Below are positions 44,427 through 55,114 of a stretch of DNA of 64,000 nt, in pieces. The notes under the pieces are model-generated. The model worked only from the letters and a program-made list of their open reading frames with translations, was not told the origin of the DNA and made no database searches. The position numbers were made by a program, and so were the translations under genes. Origin of the DNA: Ailanthus altissimus (lineage: Eukaryota > Streptophyta > Magnoliopsida > Sapindales > Simaroubaceae); NCBI GenBank assembly GCA_946807835.1, contig OX327693.1, forward strand, positions 4,605,501 to 4,669,500. Direction: 5' to 3'. Every line of letters begins with the position of its first letter. Within the stretch, counting starts at the first letter, position 1.

Positions 44427-46913
44427 ATGAAGTATGATGCGATAGTTATTTGTTTCGGTGGAAAGTGGAAGAGTTCTAGTGACGGGGAAGAAAGTTATGT
44501 TGATTATAATAATTTTAGAATTTCGGTTTCGAAAGATATTAATTTTGAAGATCTTTTAAATGCAGTATGTTATACCTTGGGAGTCGACAATGTGAAGTGT
44601 AAGGTGACTTTGAAAATCAAAATTGATGCAACGAGGTATAACCTAAAGCCTATTGAGATTAGAAATGACAATGATGTTTCATTTTTTTTAAGCGCCAATA
44701 GAAGATCGTACTGTCCTTTATGTGTAACAGTGGATCCTAGAGCTCCTGTTTATGAAGATAATGTACAGCCCCCCAATCCACCATCAATTCATGGTCATTT
44801 TATGTCAGCTAGCGGTAGCAACCAAGTGAGCCATACATCTCTATCAGTTCTAACAGTGGTTCCTGCAAACACAACGAACGAGTATCACAATGTTTCTCCT
44901 ATACCCTTTAATGAAGACCCAGCCTATACACATTACGCTTATGATGACATTGAAAATGTTGGGGATGTGGAAGGGGACTATGATGATGTTAGAAATGTTG
45001 ATAATTTAGAAGGGGATGATTTAGCAGAAGGCGGACGTTGTTATGTTTCGACAAGCTCCCTAAATGTTCAAGCTAGAAGAATAGATTTTTGTGAAGCGGA
45101 AAATCCCTTTGCGTTTATGCCTCCAATACCACCATCAGACTTGGTCATTTCAGATAAGATATCGAGTAGTGGAATTGACGATGTGTTTGTAGGAAAGTTA
45201 TTTGATAGCAAAGACGAACTTCACCAGGCTATTAGTATGGTAGCACTTAAAGGTAATTGGAGCTTTAAAGTGTCAAGGTCGACAAAAGATCGTTTTGAGA
45301 TCAAATGTGATGATGATAGATGTCGATGGCGATTACGTGCAGTGTCGACAGATGCAAGGAAACATTTTATTGTGCGCAAAATTGATTCAAGTCACGTGTG
45401 CCAATTAGATCGATTACGCGATGGTCATCGACAAGCAAAGTCTCGGATTATTGGCAAATTTATAAAAAATAAATTTGCATCTGCGAGTCGACTTTATAGA
45501 CCGAAGAAAATCCAAGCAGACATACGTGCGGAGTTTGGTGTGGACTTAACTTACCCTACTGCTTGGCGGTCTAAAGAGCATGCATTGGTGTTGATACGTG
45601 GTACTCCAGAGGGTTCATATAAATTACTTCCTGCATACTGTCATATATTGGAACAACAGAACCCTGGTACAGTCACACATTTGGAGATTGACGATTGCAA
45701 GCACTTTAAATATTTCTTTATGGCTCTTGGACCATGTATTATAGGGTTCCAATCTTCCATCCGACCGGTTATTGCAGTTGATGGTACATTTTTAAAAAAT
45801 GCATACTTGGGAACAATGTTTGTGGCTGTTTGCAAGGATGGAAACAACCAGATTTTTCCACTTGCATGGGGTATTGCTGACTCTGAAAATGATGCTTCAT
45901 GGAAGTGGTTTATGGAAAAACTCCGAGGAGTTATTGGCGATCTTGCGAACCTTGTATTTATATCTGATCGACATGCTAGTATCGAGAAGGCCATTAAAGA
46001 GGTATTTCCTAATGTATATCATGGTGTATGCATCCATCACTTGAAGGGTAATTTGGTAGCACGATATAAGATACCATCGCATACAACAAAAGGAGGGGGA
46101 TACTTGGCCTCCTATTTTGTTGCTGCCAAGGCGTATCGCATAGCTGACTTTCAAAGGGAAATATATAAGATGCGAGAAATGAAACCGGAGGCAACGAAAT
46201 ACTTGGAGGAAGAGGTTGGTTTTTCAAAATGGGCTCGATCAGTGGGAGCATTTAGAAGATATGACATCATGACCACCAACATTGCAGAGAGCATTAACGC
46301 TGTTGCGAAGGATGCACGTGCCATGACGGTGACTGCCTTAATTGAGTGGATCCGAGAGTTAATGCAAAAATGGTTTGTTGAGAGACGTGAGGCTGCAGAA
46401 AATATGTCAAACTTCTTGACCACTTGGGCCCATAACAAGATTTGGAAGCACAATGATGATTCCGCTCGCATGACGGTGCATGCAATAGATCGATCTCGTT
46501 TTGTTGTTAAGGACGGAAAAAGAAATGGAATAGTGGACATCCCGGGAAAGTCATGTAGTTGTCAAAAGTTTGATATACGGCAACTACCGTGTCCTCATGC
46601 ACTTGCAGTATGCAGGCAGGTCAGATTCCAGTACCAGACTCTTTGTTCGCGATATTACACGACTGAGTGTTTGTTGCGTGCATACAGTGAACCAGTAAAT
46701 CCGGTTGGTCATCGGTTAGATTGGATTGTTCCAGAGGAGTTGAGAGCTGCTGACATCCAGCCTCCTATAGTACGTCGGCAATCAGGAAGACGTAGGAAGA
46801 ATAGAATTCTATCGCAAGGTGAGGCTCCCACGAAGAATGTATGCAGTCGCTGTAAGCAGCATGGACATAATCGACAAACTTGTCGAAACCCAATTCCATT
46901 ACATAGTAGTTGA
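44427..46913 (+). CDS. MULE transposase (MuDR type)
   Basis: An intact 828-aa frame, a normal length for an autonomous MULE transposase. It would catalyse cut-and-paste transposition by binding the element's inverted repeats. Residues 1-105 are an N-terminal domain common in plant MULEs. About 255-350 is the MuDR DNA-binding zinc domain (FEIKCDDDRCRWRLRA ... DSSHVC). About 445-625 is the DDE core, with D452 in IAVDGTFL, D514 in FISDRHASI and E621 in NIAESIN, plus the conserved GVCIHHLKGNL. The SWIM zinc finger has C710, C712, C722 and H724. A C-terminal CCHC knuckle is C806-X2-C809-X4-H814-X4-C819. An acceptor-like TTTTTTCAG lies 12 bases before the ATG, so the 5' UTR probably holds an intron across the GC-rich array. 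No break was seen; it looks functional. Confidence 0.95.
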   Translation: MKYDAIVICFGGKWKSSSDGEESYVDYNNFRISVSKDINFEDLLNAVCYTLGVDNVKCKVTLKIKIDATRYNLKPIEIRNDNDVSFFLSANRRSYCPLCVTVDPRAPVYEDNVQPPNPPSIHGHFMSASGSNQVSHTSLSVLTVVPANTTNEYHNVSPIPFNEDPAYTHYAYDDIENVGDVEGDYDDVRNVDNLEGDDLAEGGRCYVSTSSLNVQARRIDFCEAENPFAFMPPIPPSDLVISDKISSSGIDDVFVGKLFDSKDELHQAISMVALKGNWSFKVSRSTKDRFEIKCDDDRCRWRLRAVSTDARKHFIVRKIDSSHVCQLDRLRDGHRQAKSRIIGKFIKNKFASASRLYRPKKIQADIRAEFGVDLTYPTAWRSKEHALVLIRGTPEGSYKLLPAYCHILEQQNPGTVTHLEIDDCKHFKYFFMALGPCIIGFQSSIRPVIAVDGTFLKNAYLGTMFVAVCKDGNNQIFPLAWGIADSENDASWKWFMEKLRGVIGDLANLVFISDRHASIEKAIKEVFPNVYHGVCIHHLKGNLVARYKIPSHTTKGGGYLASYFVAAKAYRIADFQREIYKMREMKPEATKYLEEEVGFSKWARSVGAFRRYDIMTTNIAESINAVAKDARAMTVTALIEWIRELMQKWFVERREAAENMSNFLTTWAHNKIWKHNDDSARMTVHAIDRSRFVVKDGKRNGIVDIPGKSCSCQKFDIRQLPCPHALAVCRQVRFQYQTLCSRYYTTECLLRAYSEPVNPVGHRLDWIVPEELRAADIQPPIVRRQSGRRRKNRILSQGEAPTKNVCSRCKQHGHNRQTCRNPIPLHSS

Positions 46914-47218
46914 TGTGTTCTTTATGAGTTATATTTGTATTTGTATTTTAAAGTCATGTAGTTATGGACTTTATTTGTACTCTTATAAACATGGAAATTT
47001 TATTTTATTTTCTAAAATTTCTGGATTAAAACGGATAGAGTTTCCCCTATTTTTTCTCAAAATCTATATTTCATAAACCTGCAGAAAATACACTTCAAAT
47101 ATTTCTCACATCTCTTAGCTGTAAAGGGAACCTCCCGTCCCTACCCAAATCAATCAACATCATTTTACAATCTTTATAAACATACATAAAAACATACAAA
47201 TCAATCAATATCATTTCA

Positions 47219-50200
47219 CTACTTTTTTGCACATTTCCATAAGTCGGTCGCCATTTTGGTCCTAAAAAATGACCCATGCTCGGGACCAAAATCTAAGGGA
47301 TGACAACACATCAAAAACTCTATAAACATACAAACATAAACCCCACAATCTCCATTATTCACTGTCTGTTGTGGCACTCCATCCTTTAATCTAATTACAT
47401 GAAAAGGGGTTAAGTCAGGTGTAATTCGTCGTTGCTCATATAATCTACAAGCATCTAAGTAATGGGGTAACAACATAGCTAATGGCAGGACATGATTCTC
47501 AATCACGCCATCGGCAAATCCCTTGATGCTAGAATCGTAGATCAATATTTGCCGATGCAAGATGTCCACCTCAGCCGTTACCCAATGCTGTTGATTGTAG
47601 TTGACAGGAATATAAACCTACATAAAATTCAAATAAGTCTTAGAAATAGTACTACAAGTTATAAACAAAAATAACAACATTCACACAAAATAGTACTACA
47701 AGTTATAAACAAAAATAACAACATTTACCTTATCAACCTCAATCCACATACGTGCACCGAGTAAATCTTTTTTAACGCCTTGAGCATATGCCATCACTTC
47801 ATCACTCCATACAATGCCAGTAATGTCATTTTTGTGCTGCTCATAAAAGAGTCTAAAAGACTCCTACAAATGCAGGGCCATCGAATAATCAATAAAATTG
47901 AAATAACAAAATATAAATAATTTAATTCATCACTCACAAAGAAGTACGAATCCACAGAAGTGGACAATTGAGGCAATGCATTAGTGCAACCGTATTGCCT
48001 AAGTCGAATCACCTTCAAATACTCATTAATATGCTGCATTTAGAAACAATAACTGTCAAGTGATTCTATAAATTTATAAAAAAACTGCTAGGGGATAATT
48101 ATTCAATAATTTACTTACAAAGTCATCCAGCCAACTGTGTAGCAATTCCCGAAACCATGTCGGGTTAGCTTCTAGCCCAGGTAAGCTGACTACACCCTCA
48201 TCCTTGTCCATCCAAGCCTGAAACTGAACCATGATAGTCGAGTCTATCGGCTGCAACGGATTCATGTCTGCTTGAGGTTGCACTTCAATTTCAAATTTCT
48301 TCTTTTCGTGTATCCTTTGTGGAAATGGATTTGTATATGGGGTGTGCAAATACCATGCAGGCCTATACTGTCTCCCAAATTGACTTACTCCCTTATGCGG
48401 GGCAGGCAAGATCTCAACACTTGCAGGACTGTCAATCAGTGGCTGGGGCAATATATCATGACCAGTAGCTGGGGTCTGAAAATCATATTGACAGCCTGCC
48501 GGTGTGTTCTCTCCATACTACAATATATGTATATATTAAAATAAATAAAACTGCAATTAAGGTAATTGTGTTTAAAATTTATTTTGCTTACCATATTATG
48601 GCTTTCGTTCTGTTGGAATGAGCATGACTGCCTAAACCACATCATCATTTGCTGCATCTGCTGTGTAAGATCGGTCCGGAGTTGATTAACACTTGTTAAA
48701 ATTTCATCTTTATCCTTGTCCATTCTTTGTAGAAGTGCAGCTTCAGTATGCTCAATTCTCTTAATCATCTCCTCCCGCAGCTGCTCAATCTGATGTGTTA
48801 CACCATGGTCTGCAGATGCACTGTATTCAGACTACAAGAAACATAATCATAGTTAATGACTTATTTAGAAATATTAGAAATATATTGAAATTTCTCTTTA
48901 GTTAATCACGTAAATATACCGTTGCTCCTGCTACTGGTGCTGACATTTGTGGGTTTGTCCATTCATATCCACCCCCCTCCACATCCATAACATCATCGTT
49001 AGGGTCGCTAAAATGGGCATAGGTCCTGGGGCGCTTGCTCTCGCTGAAATCAGACATATTTGGTAAGTCCCCAGCATAACTTCCGCTTGGAATGCCTACA
49101 CGTCTAGCCAGGCGCACAATTGCCTCTCTCTTCTCGTGGTCTTTTGGTACTAATTTACGATGTACCGAAAGAACCTATAAATCAACCAACCATATTAAGT
49201 TACGCTTAAAACAAAATAAAAGTTATAAACCAATATACATATTTTACATTCATATCAACACATACCAAATCCTTTGCTAACATTGTATCCTGAACCTCAT
49301 CGAACAATGGAGTCCCTCGAGTCGTCCAATTCAAAATACGAGGGAAGCGATCACCATTATGATAACCAAAAATCTCTCCGCACACTGGAATTGCCTCAAA
49401 AATCCATACCTAATATAATTATATTTAAAATATAAGTTTGATGTATACAAACAAAATATATAATTAAGATCAAAAAGTTAAGTACATATGGCGTACCAGA
49501 AATACGTGCGAAAAGCCATATACGTTGTAACTCTCAAACTTCTTCTGTGCAAACCCTTTCCTTTTTATTTTCTCAAGTTTTTGGAATGCAGCCTTCTTAA
49601 GTGAGTTATGAAGTACGGTCCATGCAATATTGCCCCATGGATACTTATTAAACTCATCAAGGTCATCCACTAAACATAAAACAAAATTTTGAATTCCACT
49701 ACGCTCGTCACGTGGAATCAAAACACGATGCAGAAAATAAAATAAACTCAACTTTACTGCATCTGTATCGTCCATTTTCTCCAAATTTAGACGTGCGTAC
49801 TATTGATCAAGAAATATGTAAGATAATTTCTTTACCCCAGAAAAATATGTATCCCATAATCGAGTGCCTAATTTCCTATGCAGCTGCTGGGCGGGAGGGT
49901 AATCTCGCATTTGTAGTCCAGTGATTAGTACAAACTCCTGCCGGCTAAAACGGATGCGTTTCCTCCCTATGTAAAACCACATCTCATCATCTACATTAGA
50001 GGTATGCACCTCACGCAACAATAACTCGTGCACCAAAATACTAGAGAATGTCAACTCTGACATATCTAAGAAATACCCCATACACGTCTGCCTAAATAAT
50101 GTTTTCTGACTTGTTGTCAGTTTATCCTTAATGCAATTTAGACCCCACATCTTAGCATAAGCCATCACTGATGCACGAAAAAACATATGCTCTGGAATTC

Positions 50201-51055
50201 TATATTCTTTCGATATGTTCTCTTTCCTGTAACAATAAAAAAAAAACAAAATACATTAATATTAATCAGAGAAAGATTATTTACAAAAACAATTAATTTA
50301 ACATACATAATACATTAAAATAATTAATTACTAACATATTAATCAACATATTATAATAATAAAATCAAACCAAACTTAATAATTAATTTACTAACATATT
50401 AATATTAATCAACATTAATTATATATTAAAATCAAAATAATCATATATAATAATAATAATAAAAAATGTTACAAACCAAAATTAATGAGTCATTTAAGCA
50501 AATTTTCCCATCTATTAGATCAATATTCTTTCTAAATAGAATTTATGAAATCTTTTATTTAATTTAAATAAAATTACATTTATCTAAATTATTAATGTAA
50601 AATATATTTAATTAATTTAAATTTAATTAAATTTAATTTTAAAAAAAACCTAATTCAAAAAAATTCGCGCCACGTGGCACGAATTTTGCGGCATCGCGGG
50701 CCCGAGATGGCCCCGCGATGCGCCTGTTGAACGTGCATCGCGGGGTCATCTCGGGTCCGCGTTGTGCGCCCGCGATGCGCGTTAAGGGCGCATCGCGGGG
50801 CCATCTCGGGCCCGAGATGGCCCCGAGATTGGCAACGGTGGCCGCCGCCGCTCCGGCCGCCGTCTGCATCGCGAATATGACCCAAAAATCACGATTTTTT
50901 GCCCATTTTCAACGTTTCTTACACCATTCAAACCCATTTTTCACATAGAATTCAATAATTTCATCTATTGCTAGCTTTAAATATAAATTCTAATCATGTT
51001 ATAAACAAATTTAAATTTTTCAAAACTTAAACAAAACTCACCAAAAATCGGCCAT
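47219..51055 (-). CDS. Ulp1-like cysteine protease with DUF1985, MULE-borne; one in-frame TAG
   Basis: Nine exons on the minus strand: 51055-51042 (tentative), 50226-49497, 49409-49266, 49174-48920, 48831-48592, 48517-48119, 48033-47938, 47863-47729, 47617-47219. All borders are GT..AG, every junction is in phase, and the total is about 803 residues. Exon 2 is a DUF1985 domain (LLLREVHTSNVDDEMWFYIG, EFVLITGL, LVDDLDEFNKYPWG). Exons 5-6 include a Gln/Met-rich coiled-coil-like stretch. Exon 9 is a C48 (Ulp1/SENP) protease core with His in NQQHWVTAEVD, Asp in ILIYDSSIKG, Gln in VPQQTVNNGDCGVYVC, and Cys in the same segment, so all catalytic residues are present. The only lesion is TAG at 49802-49800 between FLDQ and YARLNLEKMD, where the frame otherwise runs on. 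A 36-nt intron spanning it would be too short for plants. Such proteins are thought to act on SUMO-like modifiers; the substrate is unknown. Homology to the remnant at 55115-58620 supports the exons. Confidence 0.8.
50250..50687. other. AT-rich intron of the MULE-1 Ulp1 gene
   Basis: Runs of TTAATTAAT-type sequence and no coding signal. It precedes the GC-rich array on the same side of the element. Confidence 0.5.
50688..50875. repeat. GC-rich subterminal array, right end of MULE-1
   Basis: Units of GCATCGCGGG(G)CCATCTCGGGCCCGAGATGG, with GATGCGC variants, repeated about four times. The array mirrors 44140-44335 and lies inside the first intron of the Ulp1 gene model. Short frames read through it are artefacts of its composition. 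Confidence 0.85.
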
Positions 51056-51197
51056 TTTCTTTGTTTGAAGTGAGAAATCTGTTGTAAAAGCTCCGATCTA
51101 TGCAGTGATAACTTCAAATTTTTTGATATAACGAATTTTGATAATTTTTACTTTTTTTGATTGATTTTCGGGTGAGTGAAAAGTTAATAGAGAAAAT

Positions 51198-51306
51198 GGG
51201 CAAATGTGTCCAAAATGTTTATGTTTGGTTAATAAAGTATATTTAATTTTAAGTTGGTTAAAATATTATAATAAAAAAATAATGAGGCTATTTGTGAACT
51301 TTTCCC
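51198..51306 (-). repeat. Right terminal inverted repeat of MULE-1
   Basis: Its reverse complement begins GGGAAAAGTTCACAAATAGC and aligns with the left TIR for about 109 bases. Confidence 0.9.
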
Positions 51307-51315
51307 TAGTTTTTT
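51307..51315. repeat. Right 9-bp target-site duplication of the MULE
   Basis: TAGTTTTTT, identical to 43733-43741. The interrupted family A LTR resumes at 51316. Confidence 0.9.
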
Positions 51316-51844
51316 TGAGAAAAAGTTTTAGATTTTAGGTTTTGCATTTTGGGAGCCAATTCAATTTGAGAAATTGAAATTGTTTGTTTTTATGTTTTAA
51401 GTGTTAGAATAACAAAACAAATTAGATAAATGGTTACTAAATGTAATAACTAAAAACAAGATTTGTTTTATTTATTCAAGAGTTGAATAAAAGGAAAAAC
51501 AAATTTAATTAAGTTAAATAGTTTAACTTTGAATCATGTTTAAGGGTTAAACATATATGCTGGATTAAGATGCTGCCATTCTAGATAATCAAACCCACCC
51601 TTGTTGATTGCTAGGATTGATCAAAGATTTATTTCATGGTGGACTTCAAAGAAAATTAATCCAAAGGCTTCATTGGTGATATTTTCTCAATCTCAAATTT
51701 TCAATTTAATCAAATATGTATTTTCTGTGTTCATTGTATTTAATCTTCCGCTGTGCACATATATGTATGAGATATGTATATTATTTGTATGATGAACACA
51801 ACCCACATGCAAGCACCCTAGTTAATTTGTACAACACACCCAAC

Positions 51845-53114
51845 ATATTTTCTATAGTGCATGCATGTGATATATTTCCATTCACATAATTACGAATCAA
51901 ACACATATTTATACATGGTGGAAACATAAAATTACAATGAACACATATTTAAAAATATATTAATCATATTAACACATGTATGAACTGAATAAGAAATTAC
52001 CAATTGTAGCAATAGGCTGAACAATTCAGTTGATCCCGCCTGAAGTGAGCTCGTTGACAAATCTAGTAGTAAACTGAGGTAGGCTTTACTATCTAGAACG
52101 ATAGCAATATCCAACTAACTGGCTTAACTTTTAAGCTTAATATATATATATACACATATCAACTCTTGAACATTATCTCTTTGAACATGTTGCTTTCGAA
52201 GAAAACCAAAGAAAAATACTTTCTCTCTCTAAAATCCAACAACTTTCTCTTTCGAAAGTTACCCAATTTTCCATCTTCTATCATTTTAATTCATTTCACT
52301 AAAGATTATATATATAAATTATATTAATATATTATATAAAATAATATTATTTTTACTTTACTTGGTCACTAGACTCCATAAATATTGGATCATACTCAGC
52401 GACACTCAACATTAACCATGAAAGGTCTGTGATATGCATAGAACTAAAGTATGGTGGATTACTTACAAGCCCACTGCGGTATCTAGGTCTAAGGACTATG
52501 TATAGTACTCAACTCGAGAGGACCCTCCATTGATGGCTTATATAGGATGTCTATCAGAGGACCTTATGAGTCAGTCTCATATCCAGTCCTTATTGGATGC
52601 TCATACATCAATATGAGCTCTAAACTCACGGTCGGCTAGAAACGACTATCTATACCATATAGGTATAACATATGCTGATTTTATATAAAAGTATCCACCA
52701 ATAGACCCACATCGGTAGAAAATAGATTACGGATAATATTTGAGAGCATATTTGATAATAAATATTTCCTAGCACCTAATTACAACTATGTAGTTACTAG
52801 TATATTTCTGGGTCTATGTCTCATTACAAAAGATGCTCCAACTCTTAGATATTCACAGAGTATTATAACCTGCTAATACTTAGCCGTGCTAATACTTCAA
52901 TATTTATATCTCTCAGCATCGCCTAACTCTAAACCTTGATCTAAACTCATTTAGACCAGATTTGAACTCTTTCAAATTATACAATATCTATAATGTTATA
53001 TTGCATGGTACTAATTAAGATAAGCATTAGTTATTTAATAAAACTATAAAATTTTATTAATAACAATAAAATATTTGTGCAGAAATGGATGGCACATAAG
53101 CACAAATTTTAACA
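51845..53114 (-). repeat. Long LTR (family A, copy 2)
   Basis: Read on the minus strand it starts TGTTAAAATTTGTGCTTATG at 53114 and follows copy 1 in order. For example, GAGGGTCCTCTCGAGTTGAG..TAGTCCTT and TGTCGCTGAGTATGATCCAATA at 52560-52380 match 42670-42830 of copy 1. Its far end is uncertain. It truncates the N-terminal part of the decayed MULE transposase that begins at 53119. Confidence 0.7.
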
Positions 53115-53118
53115 CATA

Positions 53119-54510
53119 GGACATTCAGACAGACATATGTAAAAATTCGGTATTCAGATAACATATATTACAGTTTGGTGAGCTAAGAAGCTTGCAATAA
53201 GATTTATAAAATATGTTCTAGAGGATTCATTCAAATTGCTTCCTATATACAGCTATGTATTGTAATAGTAGAACCCGGGTATAATTATTCAATTGGAAAC
53301 TGATGCCATTAATCACTTTAAGTAATTTATTTTTTCGCCTTGGGATCCTGCATCAGATGTTTTAATTCATCCATTCGACCGATGATTACAATGGATGAAA
53401 TATTTTTGAAAGGTCCTTATCTTAGTAAACTTTTTATGACCGTTTGTAAAGATGGAAACAATTAGATATTTCTATTTACATGGGAGTTGCTGACTCAGAA
53501 AATAATGATTCTTAGCCTTGGTTTATGGTTAAACTGTGGAGAGTAATTGGTGATTATTAGAATTTTATTTTAATATTTGATTAACACACCAATATTGTTT
53601 TCTAGTGCATATCATTGGTTTCATATCTTTCACTTAAAGAGGAATTTGACGATAAAATACAAGTTACCAATGAATAAGTCTAAAAAATGGGTATACTTGT
53701 GTCTACCCATTTTCTTACTACCAAGGCATATCGTGTCTCTAAATTTTAACACCAAATAAACAAGATGTGAAAAATGAGACTCAATGTAATTAAGTATTTA
53801 AAGGAGGATGTTGGTATAGGAAGATGAGCTTGATCAGCTGATACTTTTAGAAGATATAACATCATGACCATTAATATCGCAAAGAGTATTAATGCAGTTG
53901 CAAAAGAAGTAAAAAAGCTTCTTATGACTAATTTGTTAAAGTGGATATGAGAGCTAACACAACTGTGGTTTTATTATAGACGGTTGGCAGCACAAAATAT
54001 AATGACTGTGTTGACGACTTAGGCAAATCATAAGGTGATGAAACATAATGATTAAGTAAGTCGAATGACAATTTATCCAGTATATGTTTCACGCTTTTTA
54101 GTCAAGGATGGTGGTAAAGACATGATAGTAGACATTCCCAAGAGATTCTGTAGCTGTTAGAAGTTTGATTTTTAGCAATTGGCTTGTCTCTATACACTCG
54201 TCATATACAAATACATAAGATTCTCGCATGTGAGTCTTTGTTCGACTTATTACACATTAAAGACTTTATTTCATGCCTATAGTGAGTCAGTACTTCTGGT
54301 TGGCCATCCACTGAATTGGATAGTAATAGAGAATTTTAGAAATATTAATATCCAACCTCCAATAGCACGTCATCAAACAAGTAGGCGTCGGATGAATTGG
54401 GTTTCATCTTAAGAGGAGGAACCATTGAAAAATATTTATAGTCGTCGTAGACAAGATGAACATAATCGACAGACGTGTAAAAACCTTGTTACTTTACATA
54501 GCAAGTGATG
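53119..54510 (+). pseudogene. Decayed MULE transposase (MULE-2)
   Basis: Collinear with residues about 360-828 of the transposase at 44427. It reads IQTDI.., SFKLLPIYSYVL, NPGIIIQLETDAINHFK, VCKDGNN, ADSENNDS, MTINIAKSINAVAKE, the SWIM region and IQPPIARHQTSRRRMNW, ending with a CCHC-like remnant. Many stops and shifts are present. The catalytic E has become K in the NIAES motif. The N-terminal 40% is missing, cut off by the LTR at 51845-53114. Confidence 0.9.
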
Positions 54511-55114
54511 TATGTTTGTTTATGAAACTAAAATTGATATTTAATTTTAATTTTACTATAATATAAGCCTAATATTATTTTTCTGAGATGGAGAAAATGA
54601 CTTGAATCATGAGGCATAATTTTGTTGAAAGATTTCACGGAATGGAGGGTTATTATAGACTAGTTTTAATTATGCTAGTTTGTGTAATAATTTTTAATTT
54701 TGTAACATTTTGTAATGCACTTAAATTTTATTAACTTTTTGTAAGGTACTTACATTGTTGATTATATATGTATTTTTTATTTAACAAAATTTTGGCAGAA
54801 TTTCTCATATTTTATGAACGTTCTCAAACTTGCATATTGAAAAAATAACAATTCTATATAATTATAAGGAAAAATTTTCCATTTTACCACATCCACCAAC
54901 ACAATGACATCCACTAAATACAACAACATCCACCAACAACCACATTTAACAATTATACAACACAAATGTACATATATAAAATATATAACATATCTGTATA
55001 TTATTGGTTGTAGTGGTCTACAAATCTATGGCAATCTTATGTCTATAAAAGCACCAATCTTATAAAAGAAATTAAATAATCGACTTAACATAAGATATCT
55101 AATAAACATACAGG

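Larger units (their letters stand above)
43742..51306 (+). mobile_element. Mutator-like element with transposase and Ulp1 gene (MULE-1)
   Basis: 7565 bp bounded by terminal inverted repeats of about 109 bp (43742-43850 and 51198-51306; the first 22 bases, GGGAAAAGTTCACAAATAGC plus CT, are identical) and a perfect 9-bp target duplication. It carries two converging genes, a transposase on + (44427-46913) and an Ulp1/DUF1985 gene on - (47219-51055), 0.3 kb apart at their 3' ends. Both subterminal regions hold GC-rich arrays in a very AT-rich element. MULEs that carry Ulp1-like genes (the Kaonashi type) are known in dicots. The perfect TSD and open transposase frame indicate a recent insertion. 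Confidence 0.95.
39781..51844 (+). repeat. Long LTR (family A, copy 1), interrupted by two insertions
   Basis: Three pieces, 39781-40046, 42338-43741 and 51316-about 51800, read as one LTR of about 2.15 kb beginning TGTTGGAGATGG. Continuity across the first insertion is shown by the related copy on the minus strand at 55185-56702, where AAGAGTCAGCG runs on to GGTTAAAACCTTATC-type sequence. The 3' end is uncertain (CTTCCGCTGTGCACATATATG at about 51750; possible end near 51800-51844). It follows the copia-3 body, so it is taken as its 3' LTR. Confidence 0.7.

Noticed and set aside
46009..46540. Minus-strand frames of 80-129 codons
   Set aside because: Antisense shadows of the transposase coding sequence.
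49803..49835. 36-nt intron to remove the in-frame TAG in the Ulp1 gene
   Set aside because: It has GT and AG ends and keeps phase, but is below the usual minimum size of plant introns, and homologous proteins are expected to continue through this segment.
47219..50249. Plant mobile domain (PMD/MAIN-like) as the identity of the second MULE gene
   Set aside because: The motifs LLLREVH...DEMWFYIG and EFVLITGL fit DUF1985 of Ulp1-type transposon genes better, and a C48 protease core follows.
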